The position numbers and the translations under genes were made by a program. From assembly GCF_014645515.1 (NCBI RefSeq), contig NZ_BMLW01000014.1, positions 1-64,000 of the forward strand: a DNA stretch of 64,000 bases, written 5' to 3'. Positions within the stretch are counted from its first letter, which is position 1. Every line of letters begins with the position of its first letter. Below are positions 28,509-38,057 of the stretch, piece after piece. Below the pieces are notes generated by a model. That model had not been told where the DNA came from and ran no database searches. It worked only from the letters and a program-made list of their open reading frames with translations. This DNA is from Oceanobacillus neutriphilus. Lineage in GTDB: Bacteria > Bacillota > Bacilli > Bacillales > Amphibacillaceae.

Positions 28509-28801
28509 TAATATCTTCTTGATTGAAATACGGAAATAATAAGCACGATGCTTGTTAACCAATGCAGTACCATGCCGACAATCGGAATAAATCCAATAAT
28601 ACTTGTAATAATTCCTAAAACACTTCCTGCTATCCATCTTCTATCACGGCTGGCAAGCACCAGGGTGATAATATGAAGAACCAGCATCACAAATAATGGC
28701 GTATAGCCTGATCCTATAATATATATGCCGCCAAAAAGCGGAATTCCAAGCAGCCCTTCAAATACACCTGTCAGTAATTGCATAATTTGAGATAATACCA
28801 T
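28508..28801 (-). CDS. Small membrane protein of unknown function
   Basis: 97 residues from the ATG at 28801, which follows AAGGTGG by 5 bases. Longer versions reaching to 28915 would run into the mobile repeat that begins at 28901 and lack a ribosome site. Three hydrophobic segments (residues 14-30, 34-48, 55-92) surround a short basic loop ASRDRRW; Gly- and Pro-rich turns are frequent. No family recognised and no informative neighbour. Probably an integral membrane protein with no catalytic residues visible. Confidence 0.6.
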   Translation of the reverse strand: MVLSQIMQLLTGVFEGLLGIPLFGGIYIIGSGYTPLFVMLVLHIITLVLASRDRRWIAGSVLGIITSIIGFIPIVGMVLHWLTSIVLIISVFQSRRY

Positions 28802-28900
28802 CTTATCCACCTTCTCCTTGCTTTCCTTTTCTCTTATCATACCCGATTTTCGACTAAAACGGACATTTTTTATGGTAATTCGATGCATTTTTACATTATA

Positions 28901-29659
28901 ACCCAACTTTCGCACCTAAGTATAAACATACTAACCTTGCTGTTCCAGGATGTACATGGTCTCTATTAACATGCTTTCTTTTGGTTAACTCATCTTTTTA
29001 TTTTTTGAACAGGTTATTGTGTATAGCTTCCGCTCCGGCCAACCACTCCGTTTTCCATGGGGACGGCTTCAGCTAACTTGAAAAGAAACCCGCTTTTCAA
29101 GTGGATCTTCAGCTCGCCCTGTTCCCATAGGAGTCTACGTGGTTGGCCTGCGCTCTAATAGGATTCTACAGCGCATGGAAGAAATAATATCCTGATGAAG
29201 TTAGGTGAAATCATCTTTTTTTAGCCTAAATAAACAATCATGCTGGTGTTTCAAATGGTTTTAGCAGTTCAAATCATAACAGCATGAATAATTCATATCA
29301 AGAATAGCTTTCATACACCAAAAACAAGGGTTGCTGAGCACGTTTACCATGCAACACGAAAAATTTGTTCTGTCAGATCTACCTTTTATTTGTTCAGTTA
29401 TTTCAGTATAGAATATCCTGCTAGCGGAGGCGGACCGTTTTGACTCCTGAGGGATTAGCACCATCTGAAGATCCACTTTTGCCAAGTGCTCTTCTTGGCA
29501 AAAGTTAGCTGAAGAGCGTGCCCCTAGGAAAGCAAAACGGTCCGACGCAGCGGTCGCTTTACACTTTACCTTCTATCTTTGTCAACAGATATTTGGAAGA
29601 AATGATCAATTCCTGTTCCTACGGATAGGAAGTTACTTATTAAAGCGCATAATTTGAGT
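28901..29659. mobile_element. 759-bp non-coding element with terminal inverted repeats, copy 1
   Basis: The left end ACCCAACTTTCGCAC (28901-28915) is matched by an imperfect inverted copy at 29644-29659 (AATTTGAGT end). Copy 2 at 42234-43008 is alike over the whole length, at roughly 85-90 percent by eye. No transposase or other gene is inside. It carries two structured modules. Module a: outer arms 29037-29046 and 29139-29148, inner arms 29076-29085 and 29093-29102. Module b: outer arms 29431-29442 and 29533-29544, inner arms 29475-29486 and 29494-29505. Module b reads on the opposite strand to a. A non-autonomous (MITE-like) element is the simplest reading. Confidence 0.75.
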
Positions 29660-29691
29660 TATAACTAAAATTTTTTATTATGCTAGGCTTT

Positions 29692-29757
29692 ATAAAAAAA
29701 GGAAGCTCCTGCCAATAAACTTTTTACCTTTATGACTGGAGCAGATCCTCTTTTTTC
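29692..29757 (-). terminator. Terminator after the RND pump operon
   Basis: On the minus strand, GAGGATCTGCTCC and GGAGCTTCC form an imperfect stem around a long loop, followed by a run of seven T (plus-strand A-run at 29695-29701). Confidence 0.6.
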
Positions 29758-29762
29758 ATTTT

Positions 29763-32700
29763 TTAGCTTTTTGCTGCTTTTTTCCGTTTTCTTCTTCCCG
29801 TTACTTTCTTCGTCATATTATCAAAGATCAGATAGATAACAGGTACAAAGAATAAGGTAAAGATACTGGAAACAGTTAATCCGAAGATAATCGTCACTGC
29901 TAACGGCTGCTGCAGTTCTGCTCCTTCACCGATGCCTAATCCTAATGGAATCATTGCCAGAATGGTAGTGAGTGATGTCATCAGGATCGGACGCAGTCTT
30001 GAGCGGCCAGCTTCAATGATAGCTTCGAGCTGATCCATTCCCCGTCTGCGCAAAATATTGATATAGTCGACAAGGACAATGGAGTTATTAACAACAATCC
30101 CGGCGAGCATGATGATGCCGATAAATCCGGCTACACTGAGAGAAATATTTGTTACAAATAATCCGCCGATAACACCGATAATGGTTGTCGGCAATGCAAA
30201 CATAATAATAAATGGCTGCAGGAGATTTTCAAATTGTACAGCAAGAACGATATACACTAAGAAAATCGAAAAGATAAGCGCTAAGCCAAGATCCATAAAG
30301 GCATCTTCCATATCTTCCGCCTGACCGCCAATGTTATAGCTATAGCCTTCCGGGAAGTCCATTTGATTAAGTTTTGATTCTATATCCGATACGACACTTC
30401 CTAAATCACGGTCAACCACTCCGGAGCTGATATTCATCTGTGCCTGCTGATTTTCTCTCAATAGCGTCTGCGGCCCTTCCGCCTGCTCTATCTCAACAAG
30501 TTCATCTAATGGCACTGTTGCTCCTGATGGTGATTGAATGCTTGTATCCAGCAGATCCTCAATGGTTGTACGGGTATCTTCCGGATAGGAAAGATTGATA
30601 TCAATTTCCTGGCCATCCTCGCGATATTGTCCAATTACCTGTCCGGAGAACTTCATTTCCAGCTGGCTGGTGATTTGTGCTCCTGATAAACCGTAGCCGG
30701 ATGCAAGGTCTTCATCTACACGAATCTCCATTTGTGGAATACCGTCTTCTGCAGTGGAGGATAGATTTGTAACACCTTCTATCTCTTCTACCTCTGTGAA
30801 CACCTGCTCCGATAAATCAATAAGCTTCTCATTTTCAGGTCCATTTAATTGTATAGTTATCGGGTCTCCCATCTGCATACCGCCATCCATGGCAGAGGCT
30901 GTAATATCAGCACCCGCAATATGCTGCACCCGTTCATCAATTTCCACCATAATCTGCCCGGTTGAGCGATCCCGTTCAGATGCCGGTACTAATTGCAGTG
31001 TATAGTTTGACTCGTTTACACTACCCGTAAAGTCAGAAGATCCAATGGTTACATAGTTAACCTCCATATACTCCTCATAATCTGCTAAAATTTCATCCAC
31101 TTGTTCTGTAATATTCATTGTATAATCTAAACTGCTTCCCGGCGGAGTTTCCACCGAAATCTGCGCCTGCCCCTGGTCTGCTGATGGCATAAATTCCATT
31201 CCGATCCGAGGTATCAGGAAAAGACTTCCCGCAATCGCTAAAATTGTTACCAGCACGGTTGTTTTTCTAAATTTCAAGACCTTTTCCAAACCATTGCCAT
31301 AGCGATCCTTTAACCAGTTTAAGAATTGATCAAACCAATATCTTTTTCCTGAACCTTCCATGACATTTGCTAACAGCTTAGAAGACAGCATGGGCACCAG
31401 GGTAACTGCAACAACTAAGGAAGCCACCAAGGAGAAGGATACCGTAAGAGCTAACGGTTTAAATAAATCAGATGATATTCCTTCTACAAAAACAATTGGC
31501 AAGAATACGACTAATGTTGTTGTTGTCGAGGCAATAACTGCCGGTGCCAGCTCAATGGATCCCTTGGTTGCGGCTTCAAACAGACTGTAGCCTCTTCGCC
31601 GGTAGGAATAAATATTTTCTAAAATAATAATCGAACTGTCCAGCATCATGCCTATCCCTAAAGCTAATCCGCCCAGAGAAAGGACATTCAATGTCTGTCC
31701 TGTAAAGTACATCAATACAAAGGTTGCTATAATAGCAATTGGAATCGATAATCCAATAACAATCGTTGCACGGACACTCTTTAAAAATAAAAGCAGAATC
31801 AGAAAGGAAATGGCTCCTCCGATTAAAATATTATTCATCACAGAGTCAATCGACATCTCAATAAATTCAGAGGTGTCAATGATTGTTTTTAAATTCAGAC
31901 CCTCTGGTAAATCCTCAATGATCCCCGGCATCGCATCTGTAATGTTTGACGCCACTTCGACCGTGTTCGCATCTGTCTGCTTCATAACAGACAGGACAAG
32001 AGCGTGTTCACCGTTTACCATCGTTTCAGAGGAAACATCTTTAAAATCATCCTGCACTGTTGCAATATCGGAAATGCGGACAATACCGCCTGCTTCTGAC
32101 TGAATTTGTGTATTTTCAATATTCTCGATACTGTCAAATTCACCAATGACGCGAATCTGCAAATCCTGGTCTCCCTGCTCTACTGTGCCAATCGAGGAGG
32201 AGCTGTTAGAGCTTCCAAGTGTATCCATCACTGTTTGAGCGGATATCCCGTATTGTTCCAGACTTGCCTCATCCAACTCAATTTGAATCTCTCTTTCTAA
32301 GCCCCCTTCAATCGTGACAGAGGCTACGCCTTCCTGTCTTTCAAAGAAAGGAACAATTTGCTGATCTGCTATTTCTGTTAACTCGGCTAAATCATCGCCG
32401 GTTAACCCTAAGTACATAACAGGAAGTGAATCAGGACTGAAGCGGAGAATATTCGGATCCCCTGCTCCTTCCGGCAGCATTCCTTTTACTTGATCGACCT
32501 GTTCTCTCACATCCAGTAAGGCCTGATCTAAATCTGTTCCATTTTGAAACATCATCATGACCATGGATGAACCAGATTGCGATTGCGATTGAACGGTATC
32601 TATTCCCTCTACTGCACTTACTGCTGATTCAAGCGGTCTGCTGATTAAATTCTGTATATCCTCCGGTGCTGCATCCTGATAATTTGTCGCAACAACTGCT

Positions 32701-32834
32701 ACCGGCAAATCTATTTCAGGGAAAAGATCGACCGCAAGATTACGCAGTGACATGAATCCTAAAGCAAGAACAGCCAACACGATCATAATGACACCAATCG
32801 GCCGTTTTACAGAAGTTTTTATAAGCTGTTTCAA
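29763..32834 (-). CDS. RND-family efflux pump (AcrB/SwrC-like)
   Basis: 1023 residues with the AcrB layout: one N-terminal helix (RPIGVIMIVLAVLALGF), a large external domain, six helices from about residue 335, a second external domain and six final helices. GMMLDSSIIILENIYSYRRRG in helix 4 carries the Asp used for proton coupling in the family. Such pumps export hydrophobic compounds using the proton gradient; the Gram-positive example SwrC (YerP) confers surfactin tolerance. The adaptor gene lies 3 bases upstream, so the two are made together. No outer-membrane channel is expected. Substrate unknown; no local TetR-type regulator is present. Confidence 0.92.
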   Translation of the reverse strand: MKQLIKTSVKRPIGVIMIVLAVLALGFMSLRNLAVDLFPEIDLPVAVVATNYQDAAPEDIQNLISRPLESAVSAVEGIDTVQSQSQSGSSMVMMMFQNGTDLDQALLDVREQVDQVKGMLPEGAGDPNILRFSPDSLPVMYLGLTGDDLAELTEIADQQIVPFFERQEGVASVTIEGGLEREIQIELDEASLEQYGISAQTVMDTLGSSNSSSSIGTVEQGDQDLQIRVIGEFDSIENIENTQIQSEAGGIVRISDIATVQDDFKDVSSETMVNGEHALVLSVMKQTDANTVEVASNITDAMPGIIEDLPEGLNLKTIIDTSEFIEMSIDSVMNNILIGGAISFLILLLFLKSVRATIVIGLSIPIAIIATFVLMYFTGQTLNVLSLGGLALGIGMMLDSSIIILENIYSYRRRGYSLFEAATKGSIELAPAVIASTTTTLVVFLPIVFVEGISSDLFKPLALTVSFSLVASLVVAVTLVPMLSSKLLANVMEGSGKRYWFDQFLNWLKDRYGNGLEKVLKFRKTTVLVTILAIAGSLFLIPRIGMEFMPSADQGQAQISVETPPGSSLDYTMNITEQVDEILADYEEYMEVNYVTIGSSDFTGSVNESNYTLQLVPASERDRSTGQIMVEIDERVQHIAGADITASAMDGGMQMGDPITIQLNGPENEKLIDLSEQVFTEVEEIEGVTNLSSTAEDGIPQMEIRVDEDLASGYGLSGAQITSQLEMKFSGQVIGQYREDGQEIDINLSYPEDTRTTIEDLLDTSIQSPSGATVPLDELVEIEQAEGPQTLLRENQQAQMNISSGVVDRDLGSVVSDIESKLNQMDFPEGYSYNIGGQAEDMEDAFMDLGLALIFSIFLVYIVLAVQFENLLQPFIIMFALPTTIIGVIGGLFVTNISLSVAGFIGIIMLAGIVVNNSIVLVDYINILRRRGMDQLEAIIEAGRSRLRPILMTSLTTILAMIPLGLGIGEGAELQQPLAVTIIFGLTVSSIFTLFFVPVIYLIFDNMTKKVTGRRKRKKAAKS

Positions 32835-32837
32835 AAT

Positions 32838-33704
32838 CTATTCCCCTTTCACTACTTCGACAGCATCGCCGTCTTCTAATCCGGATTGACCTGTTATTAC
32901 GATTTCTTCCTCTGCTTCTATATCGCCTTCAATTGCTGTTTGCTGCGATTGCATCGTAACTACAGTAACGGCACGCTGCTCAACCGTTTCATCATCCGTT
33001 ACAACAAATACAAAGGATTCTCCTTCGCTCTCTGCAACTGCTTCTGTCGGTACTAATAAAGCATCCGATTCAACTGTTTCATCCACCGTTATCTTTGCAA
33101 CAGATCCGGAGATAAAGGATGAATCTCCCGCCTCGAATGTAGCCGTAACAGAATATAATCCTGTATCATCAGGAACCCGGTCCGTATTTGTAATAGTGGC
33201 TGCCTTTTCTTCTCCATTCACGGTTAAAGTTACTTCATCATCGATATTCAGGAGTCTCAGCATACTTTCCGATACACTGCCTGTCGCCTGCCATTCATCT
33301 GTATCAGCAATCAGCATAAACGGTTCTTCCGGATCAATATTCTCTCCTTCTCCTGCCTGGATTTGAATAACTTCTCCAGCTTCAGGTGCATCAACAGATT
33401 GTATACTGCCATCAAAAGACAATTCAGCAACTGTATCATTTTTTTCTACTTTATCTCCAGTCTTGACTTCTAATGTATCCACCTCTAATGGCTGTTCTAT
33501 CATAATCGGGGTTACTTGAGCAGCTTCAATCCGGCCGTTATACGTTCTCTCCCGGGTTAAATTCCCTTCCTTGACTTCATCTGTCTGCACAGAAGTAATC
33601 ACTTGCTCCCCGCTTTCTTCAGCGGATTCATTCTCATCTTCCGTGCATGCCGCTAATGTAAGCAGCAAAAAAACCAATCCTATTGCTCCAATCCTTCTTT
33701 TCAT
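32838..33704 (-). CDS. RND pump adaptor, lipoprotein membrane-fusion protein
   Basis: 288 residues from the ATG at 33704, where a lipoprotein signal begins (MKRRIGAIGLVFLLL, lipobox LAAC with the Cys near residue 20). An upstream in-frame ATG at 33770 would put 22 hydrophilic residues before the signal. The mature protein has barrel-sandwich/lipoyl-like halves (GRIEAAQVTPIMIEQP, APEAGEVIQIQAGEGENI) and beta-barrel domains of the HlyD/RND adaptor family, with almost no coiled-coil hairpin, as expected without an outer membrane. It is anchored outside the membrane and should contact the pump encoded 3 bases downstream. Strongly acidic N-terminal linker. Confidence 0.88.
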   Translation of the reverse strand: MKRRIGAIGLVFLLLTLAACTEDENESAEESGEQVITSVQTDEVKEGNLTRERTYNGRIEAAQVTPIMIEQPLEVDTLEVKTGDKVEKNDTVAELSFDGSIQSVDAPEAGEVIQIQAGEGENIDPEEPFMLIADTDEWQATGSVSESMLRLLNIDDEVTLTVNGEEKAATITNTDRVPDDTGLYSVTATFEAGDSSFISGSVAKITVDETVESDALLVPTEAVAESEGESFVFVVTDDETVEQRAVTVVTMQSQQTAIEGDIEAEEEIVITGQSGLEDGDAVEVVKGE

Positions 33705-33819
33705 AGTTATGTATATGCCCCTTCCATATTTTATCTGGAGTAAGTTCCTCCAGTTTTTATTAAATTTCACTTCTTTATGTAGTACGAAAGGTTCGTATAT
33801 TTTGTTTCAGATAATTCCA

Positions 33820-34002
33820 CATTCTCGTATATCTATTGAAAACATTTGTACGTCGAAAGCAAATCGGTCCGCCGCAGCGGTGGTTTTACATGTTATCTTC
33901 TTTCTAAATAGCGTTTTTGCTTTGTCAAGAGATAGATGGAAGGAACGATCAATACCTATCACTACGATAAGCAAGTTATTTTTTAAGGTGCGAAAATTGA
34001 GT
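33820..34002. repeat. Degenerate fragment of the TIR element family
   Basis: From about 33838 the sequence matches the 201-bp element at 44893-45093 read on the other strand (shared GAAAACATTTGTACGTCG-like start, then GGTCCGCCGCAGCGGT). It ends in the family terminal repeat GGTGCGAAAATTGAGT at 33987-34002. The left terminal repeat is not clear. Bases 34003-34231 hold no gene. Confidence 0.65.
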
Positions 34003-34231
34003 TATCTAATTTTACGTCTGGTACAGGTTTCATTCCTCTTTTATATGGGAATGCATAAACAATATTAATTTTGCTATTATTTCGACAAAAACCAAATTAC
34101 AATTTATACGTTTTCATGACATCTTATACGTATTTTAGAGTATTCTCGACAATTATAAAGATATATACATCTAAACCTGCTTTAATTTCGCTATACATAG
34201 AAATATGCACATTTATACACTTTTAAGCGCT

Positions 34232-34261
34232 TTGTTTATTCTTACATGTATAAGGTATAAT
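34232..34261 (+). promoter_or_regulatory. Candidate promoter of the glycine-betaine importer operon
   Basis: TTGTTT at 34232-34237, an 18-base spacer and a perfect TATAAT at 34256-34261. The leader to the start codon would be about 175 bases. The -35 match is weak. Confidence 0.35.
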
Positions 34262-34443
34262 AAAGAATCGAATCACCGTTATCTTCCATACTAATGCACT
34301 ACCCCCACCCTGCTTTCGGTACAAATAGAATAGTTTATTTGCCCTCTACAAAAGGTTCTTTAAGTTTTATATACTATTTTGTTTTAATTTTTTATCAAAA
34401 CATATACCTGAAAATTACCAAAATAAAAAGGAGACGGAAAAAA

Positions 34444-35436
34444 ATGAAAAAATTATTATTTGCTTTGATGACTGCTTCAGTTCTTGTTTTATCTGCCTGT
34501 GGCGACTCGTCAGATGGAGATATTGACACAATTGTTTTTACTGATGCCGGCTGGGACAGCGTGAATGTACATAACTATATTGCCGGAAAAATTGTTGAAG
34601 AAGGATATGGCTACGATACAGATATAACTTCTGGATCAACAGCTGCAACAATGCAGGGGTTAAAAGATGGAGATATTAATGTAAATATGGAGGTATGGAC
34701 AGATAATATCCGGGAGCTTTATGAAGAGCTGACGGAAGACGGTGATATTGAAACATTATCTGTTAACTTTGATGATAATAATCAGGGAATTTACGTTCCT
34801 GCCTATGTCATTGAAGGAGATCCTGAAAGAGGGATTGAGCCGCTTGCACCTGATCTGAAAACCGTAGAGGATTTAAAAAAATATCCTGAAGTATTTGAAG
34901 ACCCTGAAGATCCGGGAAGAGGCCGTTTAATTAACGCTCCGAGCGGTTGGGAAGTCGAGCAGGCAATTAATGATAAATTTGATTTTTATGGATTGGATGA
35001 AACATTTAACAACTTCAGCCCGGGATCTGATTCTGCCATTATTACAGATTTAGCCCGTGCTTATGAAGCAGGTGAAGGATGGGTTGGCTACTACTGGTCA
35101 CCTACTGCAATCACAGCAAAATATGATTTAATTTTATTAGAGGAAGCACCATATGATGAAGAAGTGTGGGAAGAGTCCAGAGGAACCGAATTCCCGCCAA
35201 ATGATGTAGTTATATCTGTACATTCCGATTTTCCTGAACAGGCACCCGAGGTTGCCGAATTCCTGGAGCACTATGAAACCAGCAGTGCACTGACGGAAGA
35301 AGCTTTAGAGTACATGGAAGAAAATGGAGCGTCCACAGAAGAGGCTGCTCTATGGTGGATGCAGGAGCATGAAGATATTTGGACAGAATGGGTTCCGGAT
35401 GATGTCGCTCAGGATGTACTTGACTCGCTTGAATAA
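34444..35436 (+). CDS. opuAC: Glycine betaine/proline betaine-binding lipoprotein (OpuAC/GbuC-like)
   Basis: 330 residues from the ATG at 34444, preceded by AAAAGGAGACGG; the frame runs upstream to 34294 but without a ribosome site. Signal peptide with lipobox LSAC (Cys near 20). The mature OpuAC domain shows TDAGWDSVNVHN, GSTAATMQGLKDGDINVNMEVW and GEGWVGYYWSPTA, with Trp residues that cage the trimethylammonium of betaines in this family. It delivers osmoprotectant to the permease and ATPase encoded next. Very acidic, consistent with a halotolerant host. An intercistronic stem-loop follows, as often seen after abundant binding proteins. Confidence 0.92.
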   Translation: MKKLLFALMTASVLVLSACGDSSDGDIDTIVFTDAGWDSVNVHNYIAGKIVEEGYGYDTDITSGSTAATMQGLKDGDINVNMEVWTDNIRELYEELTEDGDIETLSVNFDDNNQGIYVPAYVIEGDPERGIEPLAPDLKTVEDLKKYPEVFEDPEDPGRGRLINAPSGWEVEQAINDKFDFYGLDETFNNFSPGSDSAIITDLARAYEAGEGWVGYYWSPTAITAKYDLILLEEAPYDEEVWEESRGTEFPPNDVVISVHSDFPEQAPEVAEFLEHYETSSALTEEALEYMEENGASTEEAALWWMQEHEDIWTEWVPDDVAQDVLDSLE

Positions 35437-35451
35437 TAGAATATAAAAAAC

Positions 35452-35486
35452 ATGGAGTAGCTTGCCACCAGGCTGGCTGCTCTTTG
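35452..35486 (+). promoter_or_regulatory. Intercistronic stem-loop between opuAC and opuAB
   Basis: GAGTAGC and GCTGCTC pair around an inner GCC/GGC stem, followed by TTTGTTT. It could be a leaky terminator or an mRNA-stabilising hairpin that keeps the binding protein in excess. Confidence 0.5.
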
Positions 35487-35548
35487 TTTACCACTTGATT
35501 AAACACATTAAAGAAGGAGAGGTAAATACTGCTTTTTCAGCAGTTATA

Positions 35549-36412
35549 ATGCTTATGATTAGTTTTCCAGATATTACTTTCGAAGCCGGTAAGTATGTTG
35601 ATGACCTTGTCAGTTTTCTTGCCGATAATTTAGAAGCTTTATTTGATTTTATATTTTTTGTAACCTCCAGATCCATTAGTGGACTGACTGACTTCCTTAT
35701 GATTATTCCATGGTGGCTGTTTATTATTATCATCTTTTTACTCGGGTGGTATTTTAAATCTTTTTTCTCCGGTATTTTATATGGCATATTTATATTTCTT
35801 ATCGGGACATTTGGACTTTGGGAAGAAATGATGATTACGATTTCCATTATTTTAACTGCCGTTATTATTTGTTTAATTATCGGAATTCCACTTGGAGTTG
35901 CGATGGCATTTAATAAGTGGGTTTCCATGATATTACGTCCTATTCTTGATGCAATGCAGACGATGCCGAGTTTTGTGTATTTAATTCCAGCAATTTTCTT
36001 CTTCGGACTGGGGAACGTTTCCGCTATCTTCGCTACATTGATTTATTCCTTGCCGCCGGTTATCCGTTTAACAGACCTGGCTATCCGCGGTGTTGATAAA
36101 GAAGTGGTTGAATCGGCACATTCATTCGGTTCTTCCAGATGGCAAACCTTAACAAAGGTCCAACTGCCGCAAGCATTGCCGACAATTATGGCCGGGGTCA
36201 ACCAGACAACCATGATGGCATTGGCAATGGTGGTTATTGCCTCCATGGTTGGAGCATCCGGTCTTGGAGAACAGGTTCTTGTATCGATTAACCGGATTGA
36301 TATCGCTCTCGGTTTCGAAGCTGGTATCAGTATCGTATTCTTAGCAATTATTATTGACCGAATTACAAATGGAATTGCTGAAAAAGTACAACGTCGTGGG
36401 GGTAATCAATAA
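35549..36412 (+). CDS. opuAB: Glycine betaine ABC transporter permease (OpuAB-like)
   Basis: 287 residues from the ATG at 35549, the first that gives a normal permease N-terminus (ISFPDITFEAGKYVDDLVSFL). Another in-frame ATG is at 35555, and the frame is open back to 35462. The ribosome site AAGGAGAGG at 35513-35521 is about 28 bases away, with a small hairpin (ACTGC/GCAGT) between that may shorten the distance. About seven membrane helices; the EAA loop for ATPase contact is VESAHSFGSSRWQTLTKVQLPQALPTIMAG. It forms the pore for betaine import. The stop overlaps the ATPase start by one base (TAATG). Confidence 0.88.
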   Translation: MLMISFPDITFEAGKYVDDLVSFLADNLEALFDFIFFVTSRSISGLTDFLMIIPWWLFIIIIFLLGWYFKSFFSGILYGIFIFLIGTFGLWEEMMITISIILTAVIICLIIGIPLGVAMAFNKWVSMILRPILDAMQTMPSFVYLIPAIFFFGLGNVSAIFATLIYSLPPVIRLTDLAIRGVDKEVVESAHSFGSSRWQTLTKVQLPQALPTIMAGVNQTTMMALAMVVIASMVGASGLGEQVLVSINRIDIALGFEAGISIVFLAIIIDRITNGIAEKVQRRGGNQ

Positions 36413-37620
36413 TGACTGTACAAATTCAAGTAAAAAACGTATCTAAAATATTTGGTTCCAAACCAAAATCCGCTATTCCTTTGATCAAAAAAGGATTATC
36501 CAAGGAAGAAATCTTAAAGAAAACCAATCATACAGTAGGTGTTTATGATGCTACCTTTGATATTAATAAAGGGGAAGTTTTCGTTATTATGGGTCTGTCG
36601 GGAAGTGGAAAATCAACATTGATCCGCTGCTTCAACCTATTGAATAAACCGACAGATGGTTCGATTTTATTAGACGGACAGGATATTACCAAGTGCAGCC
36701 GGGATGAGTTGAAAAAGGTCCGGCAGGAAAAAATCGCAATGGTTTTCCAGCATTTCGGTCTATTCAGCCATCGGACTATTTTAGCAAATGTAGAGTATGG
36801 TTTAGAAATTCGTAATGTACCTAAAGAAAAACGCCGGGAAATCGCACAGCAGAATATTGAAACAGTAGGCTTAAAAGGCTATGAGGATAAATATCCGGAT
36901 GAATTATCCGGCGGGATGCAGCAGCGCGTCGGCTTAGCCCGGGCACTCACCAATAATCCTGACATTCTCTTAATGGACGAGCCTTTCAGTGCGCTTGACC
37001 CATTAATTCGCCGGGAAATGCAGTTGGAGCTGTTAGATATTCAGGAGCGGCTGCAAAAAACGATTATTTTTATTACCCATGATGTGAATGAAGCCTTCCG
37101 GATTGGTGATCGTGTTGCCGTGATGAAGGATGGGCATGTGGAGCAGGTCGGTACTCCGGAAGAAATTATCGCAAACCCTGCCAATGAGTATATTTCCGAT
37201 TTTATTAAGGATATCGACCGTTCGAAGGTATTCCAGGCCAGTCATATTATGACTAAGCCGAATGCGCTTGTTTCCAGTAAAGATGGTTTAAATGTGGCGA
37301 TAAAAGAAATGCGTGAGAACGGGATTTCCAGTGTATTTGTCGTTGACCGTTCCAGACGCATCCAAGGGATTGTTACCATTGACGATGCTATTCAAGGGAT
37401 TAAGGAAAAGAAATCATTAAGCGATGTAATCAGAGAAGATATTACTATTGTTAACGAAGAGGAATATATCAATGATTTAATTCCAAAAGCATTGGAATCA
37501 AGCTTCCCCTTAGCTGTTGTCAATGAGGATAACAAGCTTGTCGGCTATATCTTACGCGTTCACGTATTATCCGGACTCACCTCTGATGACGTGAATGAAA
37601 GCGAAGAATATGTTTACTAA
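36412..37620 (+). CDS. opuAA: Glycine betaine ABC transporter ATPase with CBS domains (OpuAA-like)
   Basis: 402 residues. Walker A GLSGSGKST at about 61-69, Q-loop MVFQHFGLFSHRT, signature LSGGMQQRVGLARAL, Walker B ILLMDEPFSALD and the switch His in FITHDVNEAF. Two C-terminal CBS domains (about 275-395) are the part that senses ionic strength in OpuA-type systems. It energises uptake of glycine betaine under osmotic stress. Start codon overlaps the permease stop. Order here is binding protein, permease, ATPase, the reverse of B. subtilis opuAA-AB-AC, as in some Oceanobacillus-like and listerial arrangements only in part. Confidence 0.94.
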   Translation: MTVQIQVKNVSKIFGSKPKSAIPLIKKGLSKEEILKKTNHTVGVYDATFDINKGEVFVIMGLSGSGKSTLIRCFNLLNKPTDGSILLDGQDITKCSRDELKKVRQEKIAMVFQHFGLFSHRTILANVEYGLEIRNVPKEKRREIAQQNIETVGLKGYEDKYPDELSGGMQQRVGLARALTNNPDILLMDEPFSALDPLIRREMQLELLDIQERLQKTIIFITHDVNEAFRIGDRVAVMKDGHVEQVGTPEEIIANPANEYISDFIKDIDRSKVFQASHIMTKPNALVSSKDGLNVAIKEMRENGISSVFVVDRSRRIQGIVTIDDAIQGIKEKKSLSDVIREDITIVNEEEYINDLIPKALESSFPLAVVNEDNKLVGYILRVHVLSGLTSDDVNESEEYVY

Positions 37621-37659
37621 GTTAGTTATATTAACATAGAGGTATAACTTGCTCAAAAA

Positions 37660-37712
37660 AGAAAGAAGAAGGTAATGGATGTAGGAGGTTCATTTCCTTC
37701 TTCTCTATTTTT
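37660..37712 (+). terminator. Terminator after the glycine-betaine importer operon
   Basis: AGAAGAAGG and CCTTCTTCT form a 9-bp stem around a loop of about 23 bases, followed by a T-rich tail ending in TTTTTT. Confidence 0.7.
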
Positions 37713-37721
37713 TAAAGCTGC

Positions 37722-37946
37722 TTACTCATTGTTGCGAGGAAGTTCTTCATCTTCATCGAAGTTGTTTGTGTCATCTCTGTCCATTTGATCATTGTCATTT
37801 TGGTCATTATTCAATTCATCTTCTCTTTCTTCATGATCAATGGTCGGGTTATCATCCGCCGGTTCTTCATCATTAGATGTACCGCATGCAGTCATCAATG
37901 TAAGAGCGAAAACAGAAGTACCAACTTTTAATAATACCTTTTTCAT
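37722..37946 (-). CDS. Small acidic lipoprotein, unknown function
   Basis: 74 residues. A short signal (MKKVLLKVGTSVFALTLMTAC) ends in lipobox LMTAC, so the mature protein is lipid-anchored at Cys21. The remaining 53 residues are almost entirely Asp, Glu, Asn, Arg and Gln (NNDQNDNDQMDRDD), with no predicted fold. AGGGAGG precedes the ATG. Its own unit between two terminator-bounded genes. I do not recognise a family. Confidence 0.75.
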   Translation of the reverse strand: MKKVLLKVGTSVFALTLMTACGTSNDEEPADDNPTIDHEEREDELNNDQNDNDQMDRDDTNNFDEDEELPRNNE

Positions 37947-38057
37947 AAAAAATTCCTCCCTTCTAAAATAACCTATTGCTCGAAATTAGGTTCTCCCAGA
38001 AAAGAGGAATCATACACTTTTTATAATTTTCATTTAGGAAATTTATTACATTTTCCT

